NCBI GenBank assembly: GCA_964432595.1 | Contig: CAYSOF010000027.1 | Span: 1-64,000, forward strand | Source of the DNA: DASYLJ01 sp964432595 | GTDB taxonomy: Bacteria > Desulfobacterota > Binatia > DP-6 | Direction: 5' to 3' | DNA: 64,000 nt | Shown: in pieces, positions 23,754-31,762 of the stretch | How positions within the stretch are numbered: position 1 is the first letter of the stretch | Layout of the letters: each line of letters opens with the position of its first letter | Notes under the pieces: generated by a model | Databases searched by the model: none | What the model saw: the letters and a program-made list of their open reading frames with translations, nothing else | What the model was told of the DNA's origin: nothing | Translations under genes and position numbers: made by a program

Positions 23754-24093
23754 GCGGCGGCCGGTCCTCATGGGCCTCGGGGTCGCGGTGCTGCTCCTGA
23801 TGCAGCTCGGCGGCGCGCTGCTCGTGCTGCGCGCACGCGACGCGCCGTCCGCCCCGGGCTGGCGCATCCCGGGCGAGACCGCCGACGTGCTCGGCACCGT
23901 CGAGCACTACGGCGACGGCGTGATCGCGCTCACGACGAGCCAGGGTCCGGCCACGATCCGCGTCGACGGCGGCACGGAGGTGACGACCCTGACGGCACCG
24001 GCGACGCTGGCGGACATCCGTCCCGGCGAGACGATCGTCGTCTGGGGCCGCGACCGGGCGCGCGTCATCCTGGTCGGCGCGCCGGCCGCGTGA
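23737..24093 (+). CDS. Small membrane-anchored protein with OB-like domain
   Basis: A 118-residue protein with a single hydrophobic segment at about residues 11-31 and a C-terminal beta-rich domain. That domain, with GTVEHYGDGVIALTTSQGP, TIRVDGGTEVT and IRPGETIVVWG, resembles the small barrels of the DUF5666 type; the assignment is tentative. It starts at ATG 23737, inside the end of the DUF2723 gene (17 shared bases), so it belongs to the same operon. Its stop is six bases from the opposing secreted hydrolase stop. Function unknown. Confidence 0.7.
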   Translation: MSTSGERRPVLMGLGVAVLLLMQLGGALLVLRARDAPSAPGWRIPGETADVLGTVEHYGDGVIALTTSQGPATIRVDGGTEVTTLTAPATLADIRPGETIVVWGRDRARVILVGAPAA

Positions 24094-24099
24094 CGGCGC

Positions 24100-26109
24100 T
24101 CAGCTCGTCGGCAGCGCGCCCACCAGCTCCGGCGCGACGGCGCGCAGCGAGCGCGTCTTCCACCAGAAATTCGCCGCGTGCGGGTCGTCCTGATCGTGCG
24201 CCTGGCGCCAGCGGTAGCTGCCGTTGCAGGTGGCGCCGTTCGTGACGGTGAACTCGCCGGAAGCGATCGCGTGGTCGTCGCCGTCGAAGAAGCCGGGATG
24301 GCGGCAGACGCCGACGACCTCGACGCCCTCGTCCACCTCGCCCGCCGGGCACGTGCCGCCCATGGCGAAGCTCGGCGTCTGCTCCTGATAGTCCAGCGAC
24401 GGGGTGCTGTTGGTTCCCGCGGCCGCGACGCGAGGGGCGGCGACGAAGAGCCAGTCGAGCAGCCGGTCCCGCACGGCGGTGCGCGCCGCGACGTGGTTCG
24501 CCTTCGACGGATCGGTGAGGTCGCTGTGGCAGAACGCGCCGAGCCGCTGCCCGTGGACCTCGCGCCACGTCTCGCCGGGCGCCGGCGTCATGTCGAGCCC
24601 CACCGCGAACGGGCTCGCCTGCGCGTCGTACGGCAGCGTGCCGTCGCTGCGGCCGGTCCAGAGCGCGGGCGAGCAGCTGCCCCACGACGTCAGCATGAGC
24701 GCGCGGCGGCTCGTCGCCACCCAGTCGGCGCCGGGCGTGGCGCTCACGCGGCCGACCCATTCGCAGAAGCCGTTGCCGGGCGCGCACGAGTCGCCGAAGC
24801 CGGCGATGGCGTCGCCGTTCTTGCACGTCGTCTCGAAGCTGGCGGCGCCGACGACGTCGTACTTGCTGGTGCCGATCTGATCGATCACGCCCTGTACCGT
24901 GACGACGCCGGCGATGCGGTCCTGCACGCCCCAGCTCTGCGTGTTCGGCCCGCCGGGCCCGGTGTTCGACGCGACCTCCATCGCGACGCGTGCGCCCGCC
25001 GAGTGACCGATCAGGACGACGTTCTTCGCCGGCGCGGGGAAGAGGCGGTTCACCTCCTGCGCGAGACGGTAGCGCCACTCGTACGCCGTGGTGCACGGCT
25101 GCCCCTGCTGCGTGGTCGAGCAGCCCGGGTCGCCCACCTCCCAGTCGTCCATGTCGAGCGGATCGGGCGAGTCGGACGGATGGATGCCGGACGGCGTGGC
25201 CGTGTAGACGTTGGCGTGCGCGCTGTTGGTCACGACGTGCACGCCGGGATGCGCCGCCTCCCACGCGGCGATGCGCGCCGGCAGCGCGGCGTCGACCGCC
25301 GCCTGCAGCTCGTCGAGCGAGTTGTGCGCGTTCATCCGCGAGCTGGGGCAGCTCTTCAGGCCGTGGACGTAGAGCAGGTTCAGCTCGACGACGAGCGTCG
25401 TCGTGGTCGTCGACGACGTCGTGCTGGTCGTGGCGGTGCTGCTGGTCGAGCTCGAGGTGGTGCTCGACGTCGTGGCGGTGGTCGTCGAGGTGGTGGCGGA
25501 CGTCGACGTGGTGGGCAGCACGCTGGTGGTCGTCGTGGTCGGCAGCAGTGGACAGGCGGCGGCGTTGGCGCGCTGGACGAGCCACTTGCGCGCGTCGTCC
25601 GTCCGCTCGACGCCGCCGGCGATCCCGCCGAAGGAGACGCAGAGCGCGTCCGTCGCGCCGATCCCGAGGACGGCCACGGCTTCGTCGCCGGGGGCGGGCG
25701 GGACGACGGCCAGCGGGCCGCCCTTCCCCTGCACCAGCACCTTCAGGGTGACGATCCCGTTGGCGCCGCGCTTCAGCAGGACCGTGCGCACGGCGCCGCC
25801 GGTCGCGCCGGAGCCGTACTTGAAGCCCGTCGTGCCGAGCCGCTTCCAGCCGGCCGACGGCAGGTCGAACGTCTGATCGGCCGGCGTGCCCCCCTGGGTG
25901 ACGATCCGCAGAACGGCGCCGGCGACGGTCGGGTCGCCGAGCGGCAGCGCGCCCGGACCCTTCGCCTGCAGCAGCACCTTCCGCAGCGCGGGATTCGCGC
26001 TCGGGTCCTGCACGAGGAGCTTGGCGCCCGGCAGCGACTGCTCGGCCGCCTGCACGAGGCCAGCCACGGCGAGAAGCGCGGCGGCCACCGCGCGAACGGA
26101 CGTCGACAT
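24100..26109 (-). CDS. Secreted alpha/beta-hydrolase-like protein with Thr/Ser-rich linker
   Basis: A 669-residue exported protein in three parts. After a signal peptide (cleavage near VQA-A, residue 21), residues of about 22-185 form a beta-rich domain (SLPGAKLLVQDPSANPALRK, LPSAGWKRLGTTGFKYGSG) of a kind I associate with secreted proteins of Binatota-like genomes. Residues of about 190-240 are an almost pure Thr/Ser linker. The rest is a hydrolase domain with LLYVHGLKSC and the nucleophile elbow VVLIGHSAGARVAMEV. The catalytic acid and His are not obvious; HGQRLGAFCHSDL is one His candidate. It resembles lipase/PGAP1-like folds. It is probably exported and the linker may be glycosylated (inference). 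Confidence 0.8.
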   Translation of the reverse strand: MSTSVRAVAAALLAVAGLVQAAEQSLPGAKLLVQDPSANPALRKVLLQAKGPGALPLGDPTVAGAVLRIVTQGGTPADQTFDLPSAGWKRLGTTGFKYGSGATGGAVRTVLLKRGANGIVTLKVLVQGKGGPLAVVPPAPGDEAVAVLGIGATDALCVSFGGIAGGVERTDDARKWLVQRANAAACPLLPTTTTTSVLPTTSTSATTSTTTATTSSTTSSSTSSTATTSTTSSTTTTTLVVELNLLYVHGLKSCPSSRMNAHNSLDELQAAVDAALPARIAAWEAAHPGVHVVTNSAHANVYTATPSGIHPSDSPDPLDMDDWEVGDPGCSTTQQGQPCTTAYEWRYRLAQEVNRLFPAPAKNVVLIGHSAGARVAMEVASNTGPGGPNTQSWGVQDRIAGVVTVQGVIDQIGTSKYDVVGAASFETTCKNGDAIAGFGDSCAPGNGFCEWVGRVSATPGADWVATSRRALMLTSWGSCSPALWTGRSDGTLPYDAQASPFAVGLDMTPAPGETWREVHGQRLGAFCHSDLTDPSKANHVAARTAVRDRLLDWLFVAAPRVAAAGTNSTPSLDYQEQTPSFAMGGTCPAGEVDEGVEVVGVCRHPGFFDGDDHAIASGEFTVTNGATCNGSYRWRQAHDQDDPHAANFWWKTRSLRAVAPELVGALPTS
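25391..25545 (-). repeat. Degenerate ACC/AGC codon repeat encoding a Thr/Ser linker
   Basis: This stretch inside the secreted hydrolase gene encodes about 50 residues made almost only of Thr and Ser, with Leu-Pro, Ala and Val interruptions. The codons vary (ACG, ACC, AGC, TCG), so it is an amino-acid-level repeat rather than a clean DNA microsatellite. Such tracts are prone to length change by slippage. Confidence 0.8.
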
Positions 26110-26157
26110 CGGCGGGGGTGCTAACGCTCCGCCGGGACGAGCGTCAAGGGAAATGCG

Positions 26158-26562
26158 CTACTTGACCTTGAGCGCGCCGCCGCAGACCTCGCCTTCCGGA
26201 ACGCCTTTGAGCCACCGGCGCAGCTCGTCCGTCCGCCGGCGCGTCAGCTCGGCCTTCCGCCCGGCCAGGCACATCGGGAAGACGCTGCCGTAGTAGCCCG
26301 GCTCGTTCGCGTGCGGGTACGCCGCGTCCAGCTCCGCGTCGCGCAGCGCGATCCAGGCGCGTTGCGCCGCGCGCAGCTTGGTCACGACCAGCGGGTCGTC
26401 GGCGTACTCCTTCAGCACCTGCTGGTACACCTGGTTCAGCTCGGCGTCGGCCTTCTGGAGGTCGGCGTCCGCGCCGGTGCCCATGTCGCGCTGGGTCTGC
26501 GCGAACCCGGTGCACGCGAGCAGCAGGAGGACGGCGGCGGCGCGGGCGATCCGTAGCGTCAT
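26158..26562 (-). CDS. LprI-like / DUF1311 exported protein
   Basis: A 134-residue protein with a signal peptide (MTLRIARAAAVLLLLACTGFA) and a helical domain of the DUF1311 type. Marks are DADLQKADAELNQVYQQVL, LRAAQRAWIALRDAELDAAY and a Cys pair (FPMCLAG and GEVCGG) that could form a disulfide. LprI of Mycobacterium tuberculosis, a member, inhibits lysozyme; most members are uncharacterised. The Cys in LLLACTG could alternatively be a lipobox, making it a lipoprotein. It lies between two secreted hydrolases on the same strand, with short gaps either side. Confidence 0.88.
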   Translation of the reverse strand: MTLRIARAAAVLLLLACTGFAQTQRDMGTGADADLQKADAELNQVYQQVLKEYADDPLVVTKLRAAQRAWIALRDAELDAAYPHANEPGYYGSVFPMCLAGRKAELTRRRTDELRRWLKGVPEGEVCGGALKVK

Positions 26563-26596
26563 GCGGCGACGCCATACCCCGAATCGGTCGCCGGTC

Positions 26597-27955
26597 CTAC
26601 TCCGACGCGTAGAGGAATCCCGGCTGGGCCGGCGGCTCGAGCAGCGGACTCCAGGACGCGTCGCCGGCGAGATGCACCATCAGGAACGGCACGACCCAGC
26701 GCAGCGCCGCGTCGTGCGCCTCGGCCGACGACAGCGTCGCCGGCGGATTGCAGTCGGAGCTCGGGAAGCAGAAGTCGGAAAACGCGAAGTGGCCGGCGTG
26801 CTCGATCTCGACGAGCATCTTCGGTGATACCGACGCCGCGTACGCGGCGCGCGACTGGTCGTTGCTCACGACGCTGTCGATGTGGCCGAGTATCGTGAGC
26901 GACGGCACCGTGAAGCGCGGTGAGCCGAGCGCGGCGGGCGCCATCGCGACGGCGACGTCGATGCGAGGATCGGCGGACTGGACGAAGTACGTGGTGAGGC
27001 CGCCGAAGGAGTGGCCGGTCATCGCGATGCGGTCCGCGTCGACGACGCCGGTGAGGAAGGACCCCGGGTTCGCGGCGGCGGCGAGGACCTGGTCGAGGAC
27101 GAAGCGCACGTCCTGCGGCCGCTCGAGGAGAGACGCGCGCTGCGCGTCGATCGAGCGGCAGCTCGGAAACTCGTCGATGGTGTTGCCCGGATGCGGCGGG
27201 GCCACGACGACGAAGCCGTGCGAGGCGAGCAGCGGCGTCAGGAAGCGGCTCTGCACCGGCGTGCCGCACGAGCCATGCGAGAACAGCACGACCGGATACG
27301 GGCCGGCGCTCGTGTCCACCGGCGCGTCGTTCACGCCGCCCGTCGCCGGGTCGATGGGAGCGCTGCCGGGCGCAGCGGGATACCAGACGGCCGTATCGAG
27401 CACGCGCGGCGTGCCGGGGGAGACGACCGAGTCCTTCACGTACTGCACCCGGCGAAACCCGGGAGCGAACGGTCCGCGGTCGCGCACGTCGTGGCACGTG
27501 CCCGCGCTCCAGTCGACGACGTCCGCGCAGTGGGTCTCCACGCCGCACGCCGTCCGCGTGACCTTGGTGCCGCCCGCGCACGACGACGCGCGGCTCAACG
27601 TGCACGAGTAGTCGAGGTCGGTCCGCCGCACCTTGCCGCACGGCACGAGGTCCGAGCCGCAGCTGGCGCCGCGCGCGATGCGGCGGGCGGTCGTCCGGCA
27701 CCCGGGGCGCAGGACGCCGGTGCCGACGGCGTCGTCGATCGCGCCGCGCGCGCAGCGCTGGTACGAGCCGCGCGTCGCCGCCGCGTCGCACGGGCATGTC
27801 GTCTCCGTCGCGGTACGCAGGGCCGCGAGCGCGCGCTGGTCGCCCAGGCTGAACGGTTCCTGGAGACACGTGTTGGCGGCGGTCGCCGTGCGGGACGACA
27901 GCAACGCCAGGAACACGATGGCCGAACGTACGATGATCGGTCGCGTCATGATCAT
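26597..27955 (-). CDS. Secreted PAF acetylhydrolase/dienelactone hydrolase-like lipase
   Basis: A 452-residue exported hydrolase. After the signal peptide (to about residue 28) there is a Cys-rich region of about 110 residues (TCLQEP, TTCPCDAAATRGSYQRCARG, SCGSDLVPCGKV), then an alpha/beta hydrolase. The oxyanion region is VVLFSHGSCGTPVQSRFL, the nucleophile elbow is IAMTGHSFGGLTTYF and the catalytic His is in IEHAGHFAFSD. The plan is that of PAF acetylhydrolase or cutinase-like esterases. It starts at ATG 27955 (ATG 27949 is also possible). It is divergent from an AraC regulator, which is the common arrangement for regulated lipases. Confidence 0.88.
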   Translation of the reverse strand: MIMTRPIIVRSAIVFLALLSSRTATAANTCLQEPFSLGDQRALAALRTATETTCPCDAAATRGSYQRCARGAIDDAVGTGVLRPGCRTTARRIARGASCGSDLVPCGKVRRTDLDYSCTLSRASSCAGGTKVTRTACGVETHCADVVDWSAGTCHDVRDRGPFAPGFRRVQYVKDSVVSPGTPRVLDTAVWYPAAPGSAPIDPATGGVNDAPVDTSAGPYPVVLFSHGSCGTPVQSRFLTPLLASHGFVVVAPPHPGNTIDEFPSCRSIDAQRASLLERPQDVRFVLDQVLAAAANPGSFLTGVVDADRIAMTGHSFGGLTTYFVQSADPRIDVAVAMAPAALGSPRFTVPSLTILGHIDSVVSNDQSRAAYAASVSPKMLVEIEHAGHFAFSDFCFPSSDCNPPATLSSAEAHDAALRWVVPFLMVHLAGDASWSPLLEPPAQPGFLYASE

Positions 27956-27998
27956 GGGTCCGTCGTATCCGGTTCGCGCCCCGCGTGCTGGTCGCCGC

Positions 27999-28026
27999 CG
28001 GACAAACGATGGTCCGCAGCGGACAA
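27999..28026. promoter_or_regulatory. Candidate AraC operator: CGGACAA direct repeats
   Basis: CGGACAA occurs at 27999-28005 and again at 28020-28026, exactly 21 bases (two helical turns) apart. The second overlaps a perfect inverted repeat GTCCGC-A-GCGGAC (28012-28024). Tandem half-sites spaced by two turns are usual for AraC-family dimers. The site lies in the 89-base gap between the divergent lipase and AraC genes and could control both. Confidence 0.5.
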
Positions 28027-28044
28027 CGGCCGCCCTTTTGGGGT

Positions 28045-29043
28045 ATGACGGGCGGAATGTCGGTGCCCGGTGCGTTCCGCGTCCTGCTCTCGGAGCTCGT
28101 GTCGATCGGCGTCGACCCGGCGGCCGTGTGCACGGCGGCGGGCGTCGACCCGCGCGTCCTCGACGAGCACGGCGCGCCGCTCGACATCGGGGCACTCGCC
28201 GCACTGCTCGCCCGCGCGGAGGCGATGGCCGGCGATCCGCTCCTCGGCCTGCACATGGCGGAGCGCGCACAGGGACGCGGCGTGCTGTCCTACCTGGCGC
28301 GATCGCAGCAGACCGTCGGCGACGGCCTGGAAGCGTTCCGGCAGTATGCCGGCGTCGCCTGGAACGCGCCCGACGCCGTCGCGATCGCGCGCGACGGCAC
28401 GACGACCACCGTACGCTTCACGTTGAGCTCGCGGCTCTCGCGCCATGTCGTCGAATACCTGATCGCACGGACGGCGATGTCGCTGCGACGCAGCGGCGCC
28501 GCCGCCGAGCACGTCGCGTTCACGCATGCGGCCGCCGGCACGCCGGCGGAGTACACGCGCGTCTTCCGGTGCCCGGTCCGATTCCGGCAACGCGAGACGA
28601 GCCTCGTGCTTCCGTCGGCCGCGCTCCGGCGTCCGCTGCGTGCGGCCAACCCGGAGGCGGCGTCGGCGCTCGCCGGTGCCATCACGCGGGCGCGGCCGCC
28701 GGCGACCGTCGCCGCGCAGCTGGCGCGCGCCGTCGAGGAGTGCGTGGTCCGCGGCGACCGTCCCGACCGCGAGGCGCTCGCGCGCACGCTCGGCATGAGC
28801 GGCCGCACCCTCGCCCGCCGCCTCGTGGCCGAGCAGCAGCTGTTCCGCGACGTCGTCGACGACGTGCGGCGGACGCTCGCGCATCGGCTGATGGACGATC
28901 CGTCGCTCGACGTGGGCGAGGTCGCGGCGCGCGTGGGGTTCGCCGATCCCGCGGCGTTCGGCAAGGCGTTCCGGCGGTGGTTCGGGACCTCGCCGTCCGC
29001 CTTCAGACGAACGACGCCGGCTTCTGCGGGATCGCGTCGGTGA
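28045..29043 (+). CDS. AraC-family transcriptional regulator with arabinose-binding-like N-terminal domain
   Basis: A 332-residue regulator. The N-terminal domain (FRVLLSELVSIGVDPAAVC, DPLLGLHMAERA) is the PF12625 type found in OruR/ArgR-like and lipase regulators. The C-terminal domain carries the two AraC helix-turn-helix motifs: LARTLGMSGRTLARRLVAE and VGEVAARVGFADPAAFGKAF, ending RRWFGTSPSAFRR. PF12625 regulators often sense lipids, amino acids or similar small effectors. The start is ATG 28045; ATG 28057 is an alternative and an upstream frame to 27985 would cover the candidate operator. The 3' end overlaps the GFA gene by 41 bases. Confidence 0.92.
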   Translation: MTGGMSVPGAFRVLLSELVSIGVDPAAVCTAAGVDPRVLDEHGAPLDIGALAALLARAEAMAGDPLLGLHMAERAQGRGVLSYLARSQQTVGDGLEAFRQYAGVAWNAPDAVAIARDGTTTTVRFTLSSRLSRHVVEYLIARTAMSLRRSGAAAEHVAFTHAAAGTPAEYTRVFRCPVRFRQRETSLVLPSAALRRPLRAANPEAASALAGAITRARPPATVAAQLARAVEECVVRGDRPDREALARTLGMSGRTLARRLVAEQQLFRDVVDDVRRTLAHRLMDDPSLDVGEVAARVGFADPAAFGKAFRRWFGTSPSAFRRTTPASAGSRR

Positions 29044-29401
29044 TCTCGAACCAGGGCGCACGCGTCGCGACGTAGGCGTGCACGGCGGGCCGCACGCCGG
29101 GATCGCCGTCGAGCGTTCCGCAGCGGACCGAGACGATGTGCGTCGTCGCCTCGGCGTGGCTGTAGATCGGCGAGCCGCACGCGGAGCAGAAGTACCGGTG
29201 CTTCGCGGGGCTCGACTCGAACGCCGTCAGGCGATCGCGCCCGCGCGTGATCACGAAGTCGTCGGTGGGGACGATCAGGTTGGTCGCGAACGACGAGCCG
29301 TTCGCCTTTCGACACGTGCCGCAGTGGCAGTAGTACATCAGCGCGGGATCGCCGCGGATCTCGTAGCGGACGGCGCCACAGAGGCACGAGCCGGTCGACA
29401 T
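29003..29401 (-). CDS. GFA/CENP-V-family zinc protein
   Basis: A 132-residue protein of the glutathione-dependent formaldehyde-activating (GFA) family. The zinc ligands are visible as SCLCGAVRYE, YCHCGTCRK and YFCSACGSPIY. The fold is a Mss4-like beta barrel. The original Gfa adds glutathione to formaldehyde, but most members lack a proven reaction. It follows the ECF sigma factor gene after 40 bases on the same strand and may be the last gene of that operon. Confidence 0.93.
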   Translation of the reverse strand: MSTGSCLCGAVRYEIRGDPALMYYCHCGTCRKANGSSFATNLIVPTDDFVITRGRDRLTAFESSPAKHRYFCSACGSPIYSHAEATTHIVSVRCGTLDGDPGVRPAVHAYVATRAPWFEITDAIPQKPASFV

Positions 29402-29441
29402 GGCGTCGATGTAGACGACCGGTCGCGCCGAGGCCAGCCGA

Positions 29442-30692
29442 TCAGGCCGGCAGCTCGCGCAGGCGACGCTCGATGAGCCGGCGCGCCGGCTCCTGCCGCA
29501 CGAGCGTCAGCGCGCGCTCGTACGACACGCGCGCCTCCGCATGACGGCCGAGCCGCCGGCACAGCTCGGCGCGCGCGGTGTGCGCCGGGTGGTAGTCGGC
29601 CAGCTCGCCGCGCGCCAGGATCGCGTCGATCAGGCCGACGCCGGCGGCGGGCCCGTCGCGCATCGCCACCGCCGCCGCGCGGTTCAGCTCGACCACCGCG
29701 GACGGCGTCACCCGCTGCAGCACGTCGTACAGGCCGACGATCTGCGCCCAGTCGGTGTCGCCGAACGTCGCCGCCTCCGCGTGCACCGCGGCGATCGCCG
29801 CCTGGATCGTGTAGGGACCGAAGCGGCGCGAGCGCAGCGCCGCCTCGACCAGCGCCAACCCCTCGGCGATCTGCTGGCGATTCCACAGCGAGCGGTCCTG
29901 GTCGTCGAGCAGGATGACCTCGCCGTCGCGCGACGTGCGCGCCGCGCGCCGCGACTCGTGCAGCAGCATGAGCGCCAGCAGGCCGACGACCTCGGGCTCG
30001 GGCAGCAGCTCGGCGATCAGCCGGCCGAGACGGACGGCCTCGCCGGAGAGGTCGTGCCGCATCACGACGCCGCCAGACGACGCCGAGTAGCCCTCGTTGA
30101 AGACGAGGTAGACGACGCGCAGGACGGTATCGAGCCGATCCGGCAGCTCGTTCAGCGACGGCACCTCGTACGGGATCCCGGCGTCGCGGATCTTCGACTT
30201 CGCGCGCACGATGCGCTGGGCGACGGTCGACGGCGCCGTCAGGAACGCGTGGGCGATCTCCTCCGTCGTGAGGTCGCACACCTCGCGCAACGTGAGCGCC
30301 ACCTGCGCGTCGGGCGGCAGCGCGGGGTGACAACACGTGAACACCAGGCGGAGCCGGTCGTCCTGGACCGCCTCGGTGTCCATCTCGGCCGCCTCGCCGT
30401 CCATCTGCTTCGCGATCTCGACGAGGGACTTGTCGAACCGCGACCGGCGGCGGATGCGGTCGATGGCCCGGAAGCGCCCGGCCTGCACGAGCCAGGCGCG
30501 CGGGTTGTCGGGGATGCCGTCGCGCTCCCACTGGTCGACGGCGGCGGTGAAGGCGTCGTGCATCGCCTCCTCGGCGAGGTCGAAGTCGCCGAGGAGGCGG
30601 ATCAGCGTGGCGAGGACGCGGCGCGAGTCGGACCGGTAGACGGCGTCGACGGCGGCGCGGACCTGTTCGGTCGCGTCGGTCGGAGCGGCCAT
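29442..30692 (-). CDS. ECF42-type RNA polymerase sigma factor with C-terminal TPR-like extension
   Basis: A 416-residue sigma factor. Region 2 is VYRSDSRRVLATLIRLLGDF followed by LAEEAMHDAFTAAVDQW, region 4 is around LTLREVCDLTTEEIAHAFLT, and the last 220 residues form the long helical extension (DUF6596-like: VVYLVFNEGYSASSG, LLHESRRAARTSRDGE, VELNRAAAVAMRDGP) that defines the ECF42 group. ECF42 sigmas lack a classical anti-sigma factor and are linked to DGPF (YCII-like) proteins, one of which is encoded two genes upstream. The extension is reported as needed for activity. The ATG at 30692 is used. Confidence 0.94.
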   Translation of the reverse strand: MAAPTDATEQVRAAVDAVYRSDSRRVLATLIRLLGDFDLAEEAMHDAFTAAVDQWERDGIPDNPRAWLVQAGRFRAIDRIRRRSRFDKSLVEIAKQMDGEAAEMDTEAVQDDRLRLVFTCCHPALPPDAQVALTLREVCDLTTEEIAHAFLTAPSTVAQRIVRAKSKIRDAGIPYEVPSLNELPDRLDTVLRVVYLVFNEGYSASSGGVVMRHDLSGEAVRLGRLIAELLPEPEVVGLLALMLLHESRRAARTSRDGEVILLDDQDRSLWNRQQIAEGLALVEAALRSRRFGPYTIQAAIAAVHAEAATFGDTDWAQIVGLYDVLQRVTPSAVVELNRAAAVAMRDGPAAGVGLIDAILARGELADYHPAHTARAELCRRLGRHAEARVSYERALTLVRQEPARRLIERRLRELPA

Positions 30693-30733
30693 TGGCCACG
30701 GTCCTGACACGATTCGCCGCCCGGGGCCAGTCG

Positions 30734-31267
30734 TCAGGCGGCTTCGCGCTCCGCGAGCGACTTCAGGTTGGCGAGCCCCTCGGCGAACATCCCGCCGACC
30801 ATCGCGTCCATGTCCATCACGACGCCGACGAGCTTGCCCATGAAGCCGTTCTCGCCCTCCATGCGCCAGGTGACGGTGGTGGCGCCGCCCTCCGCATGCA
30901 GCGTGTGTGTCACGACGTTGTGCGCCGGGAACGGCTCGATGAACTCGAGATCGCGCCGCACGAGCACGTTGGGCGTGGACTCGGTGATCGTCATGTTGCC
31001 CTTGCCGACGTCCGCGTTGCCCGCCCACGCGTAGCGAGCGCCGACGCCCTCCTCGGGACCGGCGTAGGTCACCGCGATGTCGGGATCCTTCTCGAACGGC
31101 GACCAGCGGCGGAAGTTCTTGTTGCTGTTGATCAGCGCGAACACGACGGGTGCCGGCGCCGTGATCGACACCGACCGCTCGACCGCGAACGTGTCCGGCC
31201 GCGTGGCGACGAAGCCGAGGAACGCGACGACGAGCACGACGAATACGATGATGGCCTTCTTCAGCAT
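30734..31267 (-). CDS. SRPBCC-family protein with N-terminal membrane anchor
   Basis: A 177-residue protein. Residues 3-22 are hydrophobic (KKAIIVFVVLVVAFLGFVA), forming an anchor or signal sequence, and the remainder is a START/Bet v1-like domain: SVSITAPAPVVFALINSN, FRRWSPFEKDPDI, TVTWRMEGENGFMGKLVG. Such domains hold hydrophobic ligands. It lies between the DGPF gene (66-base gap) and the ECF42 sigma gene (41-base gap). SRPBCC proteins are frequent ECF42 neighbours, so it may be part of the same stress or signal module. Confidence 0.9.
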   Translation of the reverse strand: MLKKAIIVFVVLVVAFLGFVATRPDTFAVERSVSITAPAPVVFALINSNKNFRRWSPFEKDPDIAVTYAGPEEGVGARYAWAGNADVGKGNMTITESTPNVLVRRDLEFIEPFPAHNVVTHTLHAEGGATTVTWRMEGENGFMGKLVGVVMDMDAMVGGMFAEGLANLKSLAEREAA

Positions 31268-31333
31268 GGGACCCTCCGTTTGGACGTTTGCTCCCGAGTC
31301 GTCCCGCGCCGGGCGGAATCGACATCGGGCCGG

Positions 31334-31693
31334 TCACTCCGTCTTCGTGAGCGGATCGATCGGCCGCACCTCGATGCATCCGAGCCGGGCCGACGGAATG
31401 CGCGCCGCCAGCTGCAGCGCCTCGTTCAGGTCGCGCGCGCTCAGGAGGAAGAAGCCGGTCAGCTGCTCCTTGGTCTCGGCGAACGGACCGTCGGTCATGG
31501 ATATCTTCCCCGCGCGGACGCGGACCGTGGTGGCCGTCGCGACGGATTGGAGCGCCTCCGCGACGATGAAGTGGCCGCGCTCGCGGAGCGCGTCGTCGTA
31601 GGCGAGATGCTCCGCGACGAGGGCGTCGCGCTCGGGTCGCGGCAGGGCGTCGAGCTCCGCTTCCTTCTGGTAGACGAGGCACAGGTACTTCAT
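31334..31693 (-). CDS. YCII-related DGPF-domain protein (ECF42 partner)
   Basis: A 119-residue protein starting MKYLCLVYQKEAEL and carrying the signature ISMTDGPFAETKEQLTGFFL with DGPF at residues 68-71. The ferredoxin-like YCII fold and the DGPF motif mark the partner proteins of ECF42 sigma factors. Their biochemical role is unknown. It is the first gene of the DGPF-SRPBCC-sigma-GFA run, so the promoter is expected in 31694-31762. Confidence 0.94.
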   Translation of the reverse strand: MKYLCLVYQKEAELDALPRPERDALVAEHLAYDDALRERGHFIVAEALQSVATATTVRVRAGKISMTDGPFAETKEQLTGFFLLSARDLNEALQLAARIPSARLGCIEVRPIDPLTKTE

Positions 31694-31762
31694 GACGGGT
31701 CCTCCCGATGGGCTGACATCTTCTGCCCGATGGTCGTCCGGCGCGCCGCCGGATCGACACGG

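Noticed and set aside
25391..25545. A simple DNA microsatellite
   Set aside because: The triplets differ in the third base and the protein-level pattern is Thr/Ser. It is better described as a coding linker.
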